Source of the DNA: Heliocidaris erythrogramma
Lineage: Eukaryota > Echinodermata > Echinoidea > Camarodonta > Echinometridae
Assembly: GCA_025617745.1 (NCBI GenBank)
Contig: CM046864.1
Location: 31,873,239 to 31,937,238 of the forward strand
Reading direction: 5' to 3'
DNA length: 64,000 bases
The notes beneath the pieces were generated by a model. It made no database searches and was not told the DNA's origin. It worked only from the letters and a program-made list of their open reading frames with translations. Numbering within the stretch: position 1 is the first letter of the stretch; every line of letters begins with the position of its first letter. The position numbers were made by a program, and so were the translations under genes. Below, in pieces: positions 45,400-56,170 of the stretch.

Positions 45400-47490
45400 G
45401 CCCTAGATAGCTTTTCAGATTTACGAACCTTTGCAAATTTGATGATCACGACGTAGCCCCGCATACATGTACTAATTAAATGAACATTATTGGTTGAGAC
45501 CTGACAAAATATCTTCATCAAGAAAAGTTACTTTGATGACTCCGCTCACCGCAGGTGGTGCCGGAGGCATTATGTGTTTGGATTGTCCATCTGTTTGTAT
45601 GTCTGCCTCACTTTCCTGTTAGCACAATATTTCAAGAACCATTTAAGGTGTAAACTTTAAACTTGTTGCTAGTATGTATCACCACAGGAAGATGATCTGA
45701 TAAGATTTCAGGTTATGTAGGTTAAAGGTCAAATAGGATAATTGTAGGCTTTTTTCGGATTTTCACAATATTTCAAGAATAGATTGAGCCATGAACTTGC
45801 TGTGTAAATGAATTCAGGCACAGGCATAATGGAGATGCAGTTGCATTCATTTTGCTTTTACTGATTTCAAGACTGTCAAGCTTTACTGCATTAACTATTC
45901 TGAGGTTAGTATCACATCGATTTGGCCATAATTTTGGTCAAACGTGCAGTAGTGTGGTAGTACACCGTAAAATGGGAGTACAAAATTTCAGATGATGGTG
46001 GAAAAACCTAGCATATGCTGTTTGTTGAAGTTATAAATGTGAAGATAATTTGAGACCACCATAATATTCAGTTCTTTCAAACAGATAAAAACTCCTTCAC
46101 GGTTTAAAAGTTACAGAACATAATGAAATTTATTACTTAGCATCAACATCAACAGGTGACCATTGCCGAATTATTTAAGTCAAAGAAGTATTTATATAAT
46201 TCTTGAACAATCAAATGACATACCTCTTTTCTCTTTTGTGTCTCTTATATGACAGAGCTAATAGCAGTGGCATCACTTCCAGCACCGCATCATACATTGG
46301 CGGACCCAGGGGGTGGCACTTCCGGCCCCCCACCTTTGGAAGAAAAGTATGCATTTTGACCATAGACGATCCGCCATTTTCTCGATTGTGCCCCCTTTTA
46401 GAATGAAGACTTTTTTGTTTGTTTTTTTTGCTTCTCAGGGAATTATGGAGGGAAAAAGGACTCCTATCCCCCCCCCCCCCCCCCCCCCCCCCCCTACTGA
46501 GCGAATTTTGAAGGTCTGGCGACATTTTTTTTTGTCGACAACTTTAAGTCAAACTTAACTCTTTGTGAAACACCCCCAAGGTTTTTTTATTGTTATTTCC
46601 TTACGTATCTCATTGATATTTTTATGCTTCAGTGTGCAATTAACTACTTTATTCAGTGATTTTAAATATTAGTTTTGACAAGGCTTTAATTCAAGCGGGC
46701 TTTCTCAGTCACCATTAAGTTTTGATGGGATGTGTCAGGACATACAGAAAACAAAGCCTATTCTTTCATTAATTGCCTTTTAATTATCAGAATATGAAAT
46801 TTTAAAGCCTTTTCGAGACTCAACTTTGCTGATACCAGCCAGAACTAATACAAATTTTTGTCAACCTTAGATTTTGTACCATTTCACAACAATTGATTTT
46901 GCTCACTCAAGCGTAAAATATTGTTAGATTTTTGTTGTGTCATTTGATAGGAGAGACCCTAAGCTATCCATAGGTATGGAAATTTCATGAACATATTTTT
47001 AAATGTTCATTTGGGGGACTTTTTCCAACCGTCGACTTTTAACAGTTCTCAAATTTGTTGTTACCTGCCAGAACAAAATACTAATTCTTGTCGAGCGTGG
47101 ATTTTGCACCCTTCTGCAATATTATGTTTTGCTCACTCGAGCTTTAAATATTGCCAGATATTTTGGTGGCATTTGGTAGAAGAGAACCTAAGCTATCCAC
47201 GGGTATGAAAATTTCGTACAATATTATGAAATATTTATTTGGGGAGACTTTCCCAACTGTTAACTTTTTTAGGGGATGCACTGTAGACATGACTGTGGAC
47301 TAAGTAATTAGCTTTGATGATGATTTGTGGTTTAACCGCTATTTTGAAATTTTGTTTTGTCATGTACCATGAAGCACATTTAACATTAGAGTTATAATAT
47401 TCTGAATCCATACAAGAAGTTGAGACTTTTCAAGGAGAGAATTTCATAGTCTTAGCTGACAGATACAGTGTAATCAGTAGTGCTAGTGGC
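45400..47490. other. intergenic interval with dispersed-repeat text
   Basis: 45540-45900 reads ccgcaggtggtgccggaggc, attatgtgtttggattgtcc and later atttcaagaacca, a pattern seen in dispersed repeats of marine invertebrates. 46300-46500 has ggcggacccagggggtggca followed by a C25 run. 46930-47270 has two loosely similar halves (ggtggcatttggtagaagag). No gene seen. Confidence 0.45.
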
Positions 47491-47498
47491 ATGGCATT

Positions 47499-47528
47499 CT
47501 TGGTCTAATAATTTTTTCCATGGCTGTA
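47499..47528. repeat. isolated mariner-type terminus
   Basis: cttggtctaataattttttc ending catggctgta matches the right end of the MITE at 192-406. No partner end was found nearby. Confidence 0.55.
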
Positions 47529-48018
47529 TGTCATGGTATCTAAATTATTTTTTACCTCTCACTTCTTTGATATTTAACGCGAGTAGGGGGAAAGGGGCGC
47601 AGCTTAGTTATGCTAGTATCTTGCTTGTTATTTTCTGAAATCAAGGAAATCTGACAAAAACTGTACATTACCGTTCAATCACTGGATATTTTAATATTCT
47701 ACGCCCCAGAAAAAAGTCAACAGTTGGAAAAAAATTAATATTAAAGCATATCTCTAGGAAATTTTCAAATCGGAGACTGCACGCCAACTGCACTGAAATT
47801 GCACGATTTTTGTACAATGTCTGAGCAGCCTCTGTACGGATTTGCCCCGGCCTGCGCCGAGGGAAAATACAAGAAATGGCACCATGCTCGTAGATCATGT
47901 AGATAATCTGAACACAAACACCGTAGCCCGAAGCCACCAACGATGCCCCAAATATCGCACTGGAAATCTTAGACCAAATTATCGTACGGAGCCCAAGGCA
48001 AATGTAAATTGAGCATTA

Positions 48019-49972
48019 GGGGAGAGCGGGGTGAACTGGGACGCGGAAGAATTGGGAATCCACCCCTAATAATTAACCTTTTATTAATTAGTTTGAATCC
48101 TACGAAAGGTTTTAACTAACAATGTTCACAAATACATCCACAGCTCTACTGCGATTTTGCTTGTAGGTTTAATTTTCACTTCTTTTTTGGACCACTTTTT
48201 TGTATTTTTCATCATTCATTGTCAGATAATTTATAAGTATACCACTTGGCTATAGTGAACACCCCGCATACAGCATATAAGTCTTATATGACCCTTTAAT
48301 TTGCAATATTATTTTTAGGGATCAATACCAACACTTATTTTTTACAGGCATTTCTTGTTGTTTTTGTTTTTTTACTATCGGGGTGAACTTGGATATCTTG
48401 TCCCAGTTCACCCCGGTTATTTTTTGTGTATGTAAGGGAAATCAGCTATTATCAGCCATAATCTATAGACATATTACAAGAAAATATCTTTGGGTTCTAC
48501 ATAAAATCGTTAAAATACATATTGGTCATTCCTTTTTAGAGTTCGTTCATACTGCTTCAGACAAACTCTTGTGTAATAAACAACTTTTCATTTTTGCCCG
48601 AAACCGTCGAAGTATAGTTTAAAATTTACAAAACGTTCATCATGTCTTCCAATATTATTTAAATGGACATGAATCTTTAATTCAACTTTACAAGTGACTT
48701 TCAAGCAAGTTTTTTTAAAGTAATATATTTCCTTTAACATTCCCACCACTTATTTTAGACATCTAAGAGGGGGAAAAAAGCATTTTCAAGACTTTTGTCC
48801 CACTTCACCCCATTCAAGTACCTAATTTTTAATGATTATTTGCATGAACACTAAATATAAAGGGATTGTGTCAAATACCTTGGGTTTTTTGTGTTTTTTG
48901 CAGTTGTTTCTGCATTTATTGATGAAAGAAGTATTACAAATTTGTTTCTTTATCATACAATTTATAAGGCGATTGATAAACAAGAAGTGCGACAGTTAAT
49001 ATACTTAAATTGTAATGAAAAAAAACAACAATTATATATATATATATATATATATACAAATATATTCTGAAATCTTAAAACTTGAAATATAATAATAATA
49101 TCGAAATTAAGTGAATGCAGGGGCTAGCCATCATAAGCTAAGTAGCTTGAGGCGATACAATGGTACATAATACCCTAGGCTAAACCTAGGATTGTTATCA
49201 TGACTAACCCAGGATGAACCTAGTACAGAGACGCCTCTCGTTACTATTGACACAGGATCCAAGGTAATCCACGGATCGCAAGGTCCAGTATATGTCGTGT
49301 ACGTTGTGCTTCTCCAATTGTTCAGTGGCGGATCCAGTCATTGTCAGTCGGGCTGTGTTGGGGGTGGGGATGCAAATCCCGAGTGTATGGCTGCAACCCT
49401 TCAATATCGGGGTTAGAGGGCGGTGGCCCTCTCATTTAGCAAACACACAGGCGTAATGCTTAGTCGCTGAGGAGGTTTAGTAGCATATTCCGCATTTCAC
49501 ACCTCGGGGGCTGCCGTTTTTTTAATTAAATTAAATTTTATTTTGAGATCTCTTCCTCGGCCGTGGAAAAATGTTGATGCCAGAGCCCCTCTCCACTCCC
49601 AATAAAATGAATTTTAGCCCTTGGACCCTGCTCCCGTCCCCTCCGAAGTAAGACTTTCGCCCCAGCCGGCCATGCATCTCTCTCCAGCTCCCTTCTCTTC
49701 TTTGGGGACACCACTTCCCCCTTTCCCCGGCAATTCAAGATCTTAACATCAGCTACATTACCCCCACCCTCACCCCCAACCCCCCCCCCCCCCCCCCCCA
49801 CACACACATACTCCATAGCGATTCAGGAATTTTTGTAGCTTGAAGCGATAGCAGCCTACTATTGATACTATTTACCATGTATAAATGGAGAGGCTACAAT
49901 TAATATTTTACAAGTTACAAAGCAAAGATGTACCAAATCACGATTCTTGTCCCACTTCACCCCGCTCTCCCC
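48019..49972. mobile_element. TA-flanked element with GGGGAGAGCGGGGTGAA ends, copy 1
   Basis: Left GGGGAGAGCGGGGTGAACTG and right AGTTCACC-type inverse ending TTCACCCCGCTCTCCCC, flanked by TA (48017-48018, 49973-49974). About 1.27 kb without the 677-bp insertion at 49158-49834. No transposase frame. The same element, lacking its left end, lies at 51963-53122 in the same place relative to the fucosyltransferase gene, so it preceded the locus duplication. Confidence 0.8.
49158..49834. mobile_element. 677-bp insertion X1 with 16-bp target duplication
   Basis: Copy 2 of the host element runs straight through agtagcttgaagcgatagc, whereas here gtagcttgaggcgata (49142-49157) and gtagcttgaagcgata (49835-49850) flank the insertion: a 16-bp duplication, the size produced by LINE-type integration. 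The insert nearly equals 50472-51136 (X2) apart from a missing block of about 55 bp near its left end and a short extra segment (about 49510-49565). Confidence 0.8.
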
Positions 49973-50018
49973 TACGGTGAAATTGGGAACTAGAAGTCAT
50001 GGGGAAAACCGGTTGGTT

Positions 50019-50421
50019 TCAGACAAGTAGTTGACCAGAAATCATGAATGGAAGGATTCCTTTCTTCCTGTAGTTGATTACTACCAGATAACTTATTTTC
50101 ATGATCCAAAACTTTTGAGACAACTTTACACATAAACAACGGAGAAAAAATTCTTTCTCGTTACTTCTCCTTACTGATCCATGACGTTTCCATTCAAAAT
50201 ATGAATTGTACAAAGTATCGTTTGAATTTAAAAGATTTATGTAGTCAATGAATTCATCAAAGTTTTTAAAGTCTTGTAGATGTATGAACGAATTTGGGGG
50301 TGCAACTCGCTCGTAATCTTAATAATTTGTAATTTTCAGCATTGTACATTACTGCAACGCTAACACATGTTATCACTGCGATGCAAAATGGTATCAGTCG
50401 TTTGCCTTTGCTCTCCTGCAT
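50019..50421 (-). pseudogene. alpha-1,3-fucosyltransferase (GT10) copy A, internal deletion
   Basis: Minus strand: an N-terminal signal anchor from the ATG at 50421, MQESKGKRL then IPFCIAVITCVSVAVMY, the short tail and membrane segment of a type II Golgi enzyme. At about 50322 the sequence jumps to the C-terminal part of the catalytic domain: PPNSFIHLQDFKNFDEFIDY, LYNSYFEWKRHG, then EKEFFLRCLCVKLSQK and a stop at 50019. Stem and the donor-binding half are missing and the junction is out of frame, so no active enzyme. Its C-terminus is the better-preserved one: it keeps the CxxC-like LRCLCVKL end that copy B loses by a shift. Confidence 0.85.
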
Positions 50422-50471
50422 CGTTTCCAAACTGCTGGTTTACATAAAGTCATAAACCAGATACAAGGCGA

Positions 50472-51136
50472 CAATGGTACATAAATAAAGAGAAGATATT
50501 TCGCTTTGTTCCTGTAATGTCAGCCGATCCACAAAATATCCTAGGCTAAACCTAGGATTGTTATCATGACTATCCCAGGATGAACCTAGTACAGAGACGC
50601 CTCTCGTTACTATTGACACAGGATCCAAGGTAATCCACGGATCGCAAGGTCCAGTATATGTCGTGTACGTTGTGCTGCTCCAATTGTTCAGTGGCGGATC
50701 CAGTCATTGTCAGTCGGGCTGTGTTGGGGGTGGGGATGCAAATCCCGAGCGTATGGCTGCAACCCTTCAATATCGGGGTTAGAGGGCGGTGGACCTCTCA
50801 TTTAGCAAACACACAGGCGTAATGCTTAGTCGCTGAGGAGGTTTAGTAGCATATTCCGCATTTCACACTTCGGGGGAAAATGTTGATGCCAGAGCCCCTC
50901 TCCACTCCCAATAAAATGAATTTTAGTCCTTGGACCCTGCTCCCATCCCCTCCGAAGTAAGACTTTCGCCCCGGCCGGCCATGCATCTCTCTCCAGCTCC
51001 CTTCTCTTCTTTGGGGACACCACTTCCCCCTTTCCCCGGCAATTCAAGATCTTAGCATCAGCTACATTACCCCCCACCCCCACCCCCAAACCCCCTCCAC
51101 CCCCCACACACACTCCATAGCGATTCAGGAATTTTT
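50472..51136. repeat. segment X2, source-like copy of insertion X1
   Basis: Over 95 percent similar to 49158-49834. It begins in the presumed 5' leader of fucosyltransferase copy A (caatggtacataa) and includes about 55 bp absent from X1 (aataaagagaagatatttcg onward). Either X1 derives from this place or both derive from one repeat. Confidence 0.75.
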
Positions 51137-51818
51137 TAGCACTCGATCCTGTCCCCTTTCCCCCGACTATTCAGTATTTTGATTTTGCCCCTTTCCCACC
51201 CCGCCTACCCCCCCCCCCCAGTGATTTGGCAGTTTTAGAGGTCGACCCCCCCCCCCCTTCCTCGGCTTTTTAGAATTTTTAGCGCCCTTTCCCCGGCAAT
51301 GTCCAGCGATTCGATTTGTTACGACTCAATCACCCTTCCAAGTTTAAAAAAAAAATTAGCGCCGACCCCCTCAAATCTTCCTCAGCCTTTGAAATTTCTA
51401 GCCCCGCCCCCTCCCCTCCGCCCTCACCAGTGATCATTTTTTAGCCCTGGACACCCTCCCTTTTTCACGCCTTTAAAAAAATTTAGCTCCCCCTTCCCAT
51501 GCAAAGCCCAGTCTTTCATTTTTTTTTTGCTCAACACCCATCCCCCTCCTTCCAAGCTTTCAAAAATTTTAGTGCCACCCAACGGCTTTTAAAAATTTGT
51601 TCAGCGCCCACCGCTATCCCATCCCCTGCTATCAAGGGTTTTTAAAAAAAGTTCTGGATCCCCTCCCATTATCTCGGCATTGTTAAATTTAAGCGTTCCC
51701 TTCCTCTTTTCCCAGCAATTCATGTTTTTTTTTTTTTAGCTCTCCCTTTCGTCGGGTTTTAAAAGTTTTAAAGCCCCTTTCCCCCACAATGCCTAGCAAT
51801 TTTATATTTTAGCGCTCG

Positions 51819-51853
<35 letters not shown>

Positions 51854-51950
51854 TTTCCTGGCTTTTTCAGGACTTCTCAAGCCTTTAAGATGTTAGCACT
51901 CTTTTCCTGGGCATTTTAGAACTTGAACACTGCCCCAGCCCCCTCCCACA
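51137..51950. repeat. degenerate C-rich tandem repeat
   Basis: About fifteen loose units of 40-60 bp: ttttagcgc, cgacccccc, ttcctcggctttt, aaaaattt. It ends with a C34 run (about 51820-51853). No gene. Confidence 0.75.
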
Positions 51951-51962
51951 GTGCGCAGCGAA

Positions 51963-53122
51963 ATGTTTTAACTAACAATGTTCACAAATACATCCGCAGC
52001 TCTACTGCGATTTTGCTTGTAGGTTTAATTTTCACTTCTTTTTTGGACCACTTTTTTGTATTTTTCATCATTCATTGTCAGATAATTTATAAGTATACCA
52101 CTTGGCTATAGTGAACACCCCGCATACAGCATATAAGTCTTATATGACCCTTTAATTTGCAATATTATTTTTAGGGATCAATACCAACACTTATTTTTTG
52201 CAGGCATTTCTTGTTGTTTTTGTTTTTTTACTATCGGGGTGAACTTGGATATCTTGTCCCAGTTCACCCCGGTTATTTTTTGTGTATGTAAGGGAAATCA
52301 GCTATTATCAGCCATAATCTATAGACATATTACAAGAAAATATCTTTGGGTTCTACATAAAATCGTAAAAATACATATTGGTCATTCCTTTTTAGAGTTC
52401 GTTCATACTGCTTCAGACAAACTTTTGTGTAATAAACAACTTTTCATTTTTGCACCAAACAGTCGAAGTATAGTTTAAAATTTACAAAACGTTCATCATG
52501 TCTTCCAATATTATTTAAATGGACATGAATCTTTAAGTCAACTTTACAAGTGACTTTCAAGCAAGTTTTTTTAAAGTAATATATTTCCTTTAACATTCCC
52601 ACCACTTATTTTAGACATCTAAGAGGGGAAAAAAGCATTTTCAAGACTTTTGTCCCACTTCACCCCATTCAAGTACCTAATTTTTAATGATTCTTTGCAT
52701 GAACACTAAATATAAAGGGATTGTGTCAAATACCTTGGGGTTTTTGTGTTTTTTGCAGTTGTTTCTGCATTTATTGATGAAAGAAGTATTAACATTTTTT
52801 TTTTCTTTATCATACAATTTATAAGGCGATTGATAAACAAGAAGTGCGACAGTTAATATACTTAAATTGTAATAAAAAAAATAAAATATATATATATATA
52901 CAAATATATTCTGAAATCTTAAAACTTGAAATATAATAATAATATCGAAATTAAGTGAATGCAGGGGCTAGCCATCATAAGCTAAGTAGCTTGAAGCGAT
53001 AGCAGCCTACTATTGATACTATTTACCATGTATAAATGGGGAGGCTACAATTAATATTTTACAAGTTACAAAGCAAAGAGTGCCAAATCACGATTCTTGT
53101 CCCACTTCACCCCGCTCTCCCC
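51963..53122. mobile_element. copy 2 of the GGGGAGAGCGGGG element, left end missing
   Basis: Matches 48105-49150 and 49851-49972 with few differences. Its left terminus is replaced by the C-rich repeat at 51950. The right terminus ends TTCACCCCGCTCTCCCC at 53122, followed by TA. Confidence 0.85.
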
Positions 53123-53275
53123 TACGGTGAAATTGGGAACTAGAAGTCATGGGGAAAACCGGTTGGTTTCAGACAAGTAGTTGACCAGAAATCATGAATG
53201 GAAGGATTCCTTTCTTCCTGTAGTTGATTACTACCAGATAACTTATTTTCATGATCCAAAACTTTTGAGACAACT

Positions 53276-54167
53276 TTACACATAAACAACGGAGAAAAAA
53301 ATTCTTTCTCGTTTACTTCTCCTTACTGATCCATGACGTTTCCATTCAAAATATGAATTGTACAAAGTATCGTTGGAATTTAAAAGATTTATGTAGTCAA
53401 TGAATTCCTCAAAGTTTTTAAAGTCTTGTAGATGTATGAACGAATTTGGGGGTGCAACGCGCTCGTAATCTTCCCTGGGTGGGCCATAGACGATGGGTAC
53501 AATATTGTGGTATAGAGAGTTCCACCAAACCTTTTCAGTGATGTAGTCCCTACATTCGCTGTTTTCCAATACGAGGTAAAACTTGTAAGTAGATATGCGG
53601 TTCCAGCAGTCATCTGAATTCCTATCACAACGTTTATTTCCACAAGCGCCAAACATAGCAACGCTGACGTGCTTTGCGAGTGTTTTCACAAAGTCATGAC
53701 GCCTCCAAGAAGCTACTCTACAATTGGATGCCATCCAGACCACCAAACCATTTTTCTCTTTGGCCCAATTTCGATTTTCCTCAGGAGATATTTGTGGACG
53801 GCTGTTATTGTACGTACCATAAGGAGAATATATCGTTGACGTCGGCCTGTATGACATTGTGTAGTTGTACAAGTATTCGTAATCACTGGGTGGTATTGCA
53901 TTTCCACCAGTATGTCGAGGACTCTCTAAGGAATAGAAAACCCAGGCTTGATTCGACGGGCGCCTCCTTTGCATTTCAGCCCAATTCCATCGCGATCTAT
54001 GAAACAAAACTACCGCGTCACTATTCGCCATTGTCTGGAAGTTTTTATCTTGGACAAACCTTATCCCACATTGAAGCCCTGGGCATTCAAATTTTTCTGG
54101 CGTTTCGGGGTTTCCGCTGCCTCTCCAGACCTGAACCTGACGGTAACAAGGTGTCTTATTTTCAGAT
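53276..54167 (-). pseudogene. alpha-1,3-fucosyltransferase (GT10) copy B, N-terminus lost
   Basis: Open minus-strand frame from about 54167 to the TAA at 53276. GT10 hallmarks, numbered from the ATG at 54031: DAVVLFHRSRW (5-15), MASNCRVASWRR (100-111), FGACGNKRC (127-135), YKFYLVLENSECRDYITEKV (149-168) with the nucleotide-binding motif, IVPIVYGPP, and APPNSFIHLQDF (193-204). Upstream of the ATG the frame continues with FECPGLQCGIRFVQDKN, so the ATG is not the true start. The signal anchor is absent, replaced by a PLE fragment. Near the end, extra A and T bases in homopolymers (53297-53315) shift the frame against copy A, truncating the last 30 residues. Such enzymes add fucose to N-acetylglucosamine in the Golgi. 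Non-functional unless the breaks are assembly errors. Confidence 0.88.
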
Positions 54168-54440
54168 TGTTTATTACTTATTACTCTCCTTTGATCTCCA
54201 CGCCTTTGTATTTATTTTAATCCCCCTCCACACCCACTTGACTCATGGGTTTTGACTCCCAACACTCCCCTTTTGTTCCCATTGTTTTGTGTCCACAGCT
54301 TCTCCCTTACAGTTTCTGTTACATGTAATCTGTCTTGTGCCTGTAGTCTATATATATGCTTGTCTTGGTCTTTATTTTCGTCTTTTTGCCTCTGACGAAG
54401 ATTCTGCTAGGATCGAAAGCTCAGGCCCCTTTTGACTCCA
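54168..54440 (+). mobile_element. PLE terminal fragment
   Basis: Inverse of 16565-16815: for example cacgcctttgtatttatttt, tgttacatgtaatctgtctt and ctgacgaagattctgctagg. It abuts the fucosyltransferase copy B frame where the N-terminal coding part should be. Holds a hammerhead-like core at 54392-54418 (CTGACGA, GATTC/GGATC stem, GAAA). Confidence 0.75.
54392..54418 (+). ncRNA. hammerhead-like core in PLE fragment
   Basis: CTGACGA (54392-54398), A, GATTC, loop TGCTA, GGATC, GAAA (54415-54418); identical layout to 16595-16621. Confidence 0.45.
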
Positions 54441-54454
54441 TTAATACTTTAGTA

Positions 54455-54651
54455 CACTTTTAGAAATATTGGGCCAAATTTTACCCAAATTTTACCCAAC
54501 ATGAGGGTCCTTATGAGTCCGACCAACTTTTGGGTAAACTTTTTTTTTTGACCAATGTTGGGTAAATGCATGTAAAAGTTGAGCAAGATTTAACCAACCT
54601 ATGCCCAATCTTCATTTACCCAGTGGCATTTACCCAACATTTCTAAGAGTG
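54455..54651. mobile_element. 197-bp MITE, TA-flanked
   Basis: Ends CACTTTTAGAAATATTGGG and CCCAACATTTCTAAGAGTG are inverse with two mismatches, flanked by TA. Interior repeats tttaccca and its inverse tgggtaaa. Ends resemble those of the 1.14-kb element at 23716. Confidence 0.8.
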
Positions 54652-54896
54652 TACATAACAGTACATATATACGTATTATTAAGGAGCAAAAAAGGTAGAA
54701 TTACATGTATATCAATTAACCAGATCTATGACATTTGCAAATTGTAAATTACAAAAAAGCAAACAAATATATGTCTATTGTTCTTCATTAACAAAGTACA
54801 TAGCTGTACATATAAGTATAATTAAAAGAGAGAGAGAGAAAAAAAGCAGACGTATATTTATCTATTCACCAGTCTATGACATGTGCAAATTGTAAA

Positions 54897-55508
54897 TTAC
54901 AAAAAGCAGACATATGTCATCACATTTATGACATTGAAAATATTAAACAACGCATTACTATTGAAATCAGTCAAGTCTTCCTGAATTCCCATGCCGGTAT
55001 GTTTGAGGGATCTCCTGTTGGTGATGAGTAGCTGCCTGTATTTATAGATGGTTAATTTAACTATTATTGGTCTTGGCGGTACAGGCTTAGGTCCAGCTGA
55101 TTTTGCAGGTTCCCTTTGCTTTCCAACTCGATGACTTCGGTCGATGTGCTTTGGTTCGAGATCAATGGAGAGTTTTTCTTTCGCGATTCGACAAATGAGA
55201 GCATCAGTATTCTCCTTTGTAGATTCCTTCACTCCATATACTCTCACACAATTTCTCCGGGAGTATTGCTCCTGTTTATTTTGTTCATAACTAATTTTCT
55301 TTATCTTTTCCAACGCAGATTCGAGCTCCTTTGTGGTACGAATGATGTCATTTCGTGCTCCCTCCAAATTACTCCGAAGATCAAGAATGATACCATCTTG
55401 TATATCAAGTTGAGATTGAATTTGGAGCAATTTGGTATCTACAGCCTTTGATATTAAGGCATTGAGAGTATCCAATAGTTCATCATCCTCCAGTAGGTCC
55501 TTTAACAA
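54897..55508 (-). pseudogene. LINE ORF1 protein (coiled coil and RRM-like), isolated
   Basis: Open frame of about 203 codons. A coiled-coil half (LLQIQSQLDIQDGIILDLRS, ELESALEKIKKISYEQNKQE) is followed by EQYSRRNCVRVYGVKES, AKEKLSIDLEPKHIDRSHRV, RPIIVKLTIYKYRQLL and KHTGMGIQEDLT. This is the ORF1 layout of L1- and CR1-type LINEs, an RNA-binding chaperone. The usual ATG is missing; the frame opens at a TTG after a stop at 55517-55519, right at the edge of the 250-bp repeat 55512-55762. The last 20 residues lack similarity, and no ORF2 follows, so it is a fragment. Confidence 0.75.
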
Positions 55509-55511
55509 GAC

Positions 55512-55762
55512 CTCGCTTCAAAATAAAACAACTTTCCCCATTCAAAATATTTCATGACACGATTGAGTCCGGAAATATTTCTTTTTATCCAATTTCCAGA
55601 ACAATTATGGTAATGGACAAATAGGCCTACTTACGACTTGAGCGATCAAAACTATGCCCATACGTTGATCAAATGTACGTTGCATTTTTGTTATGTTTTG
55701 TTATGAAAATAGAAGGTTATAACGAGATATTATAAGTATGCTTCAAAGAATAATATTTAGGG
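55512..55762. repeat. 250-bp direct repeat, copy 1
   Basis: cttcaaaataaaacaacttt to aataatatttaggg, nearly identical to 60835-61080. The boundary towards ORF1 is sharp. It may be the 5' leader of the LINE whose ORF1 follows on the minus strand. Confidence 0.9.
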
Positions 55763-55863
55763 AAAAATTTCTATTTGATTATATATATATATACACAACA
55801 AGGGTCCCAAGTCCTTGTGTTGACATAAAGCCATTATGGTAATAGCCGGGAGGGCGCATTGTT

Positions 55864-55867
<4 letters not shown>

Positions 55868-55906
<39 letters not shown>
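55868..55906. repeat. (TA)n microsatellite
   Basis: TA run directly after ggcgcattgttatacata. Confidence 0.95.
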
Positions 55907-55907
<1 letters not shown>

Positions 55908-56170
55908 CGCAGGATAAGCACTGGTACACGGCGTGTTAAAGAAGCTATCCAAATCCGTTTACACCTCAATAATATCAATAGAGATAACGGCATTGACATC
56001 CCAGAGGAATGGCTTCCCACCATCCGCCGACACGCCCCCCCCCCCCCCCCCCGAACGATAGAACGATATGACACCTTCCCGGACCCTCCTCGTAAATTCG
56101 TTAATTTCGATTAAGACCCCCTCCCCACCCCCATCCCCTAATGATGCCAGTACCCTGTCAGTGATTTGAA

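Noticed and set aside
46211-46558. Gly- or Pro-rich frames
   Set aside because: Products of the C25 run and dispersed-repeat text.
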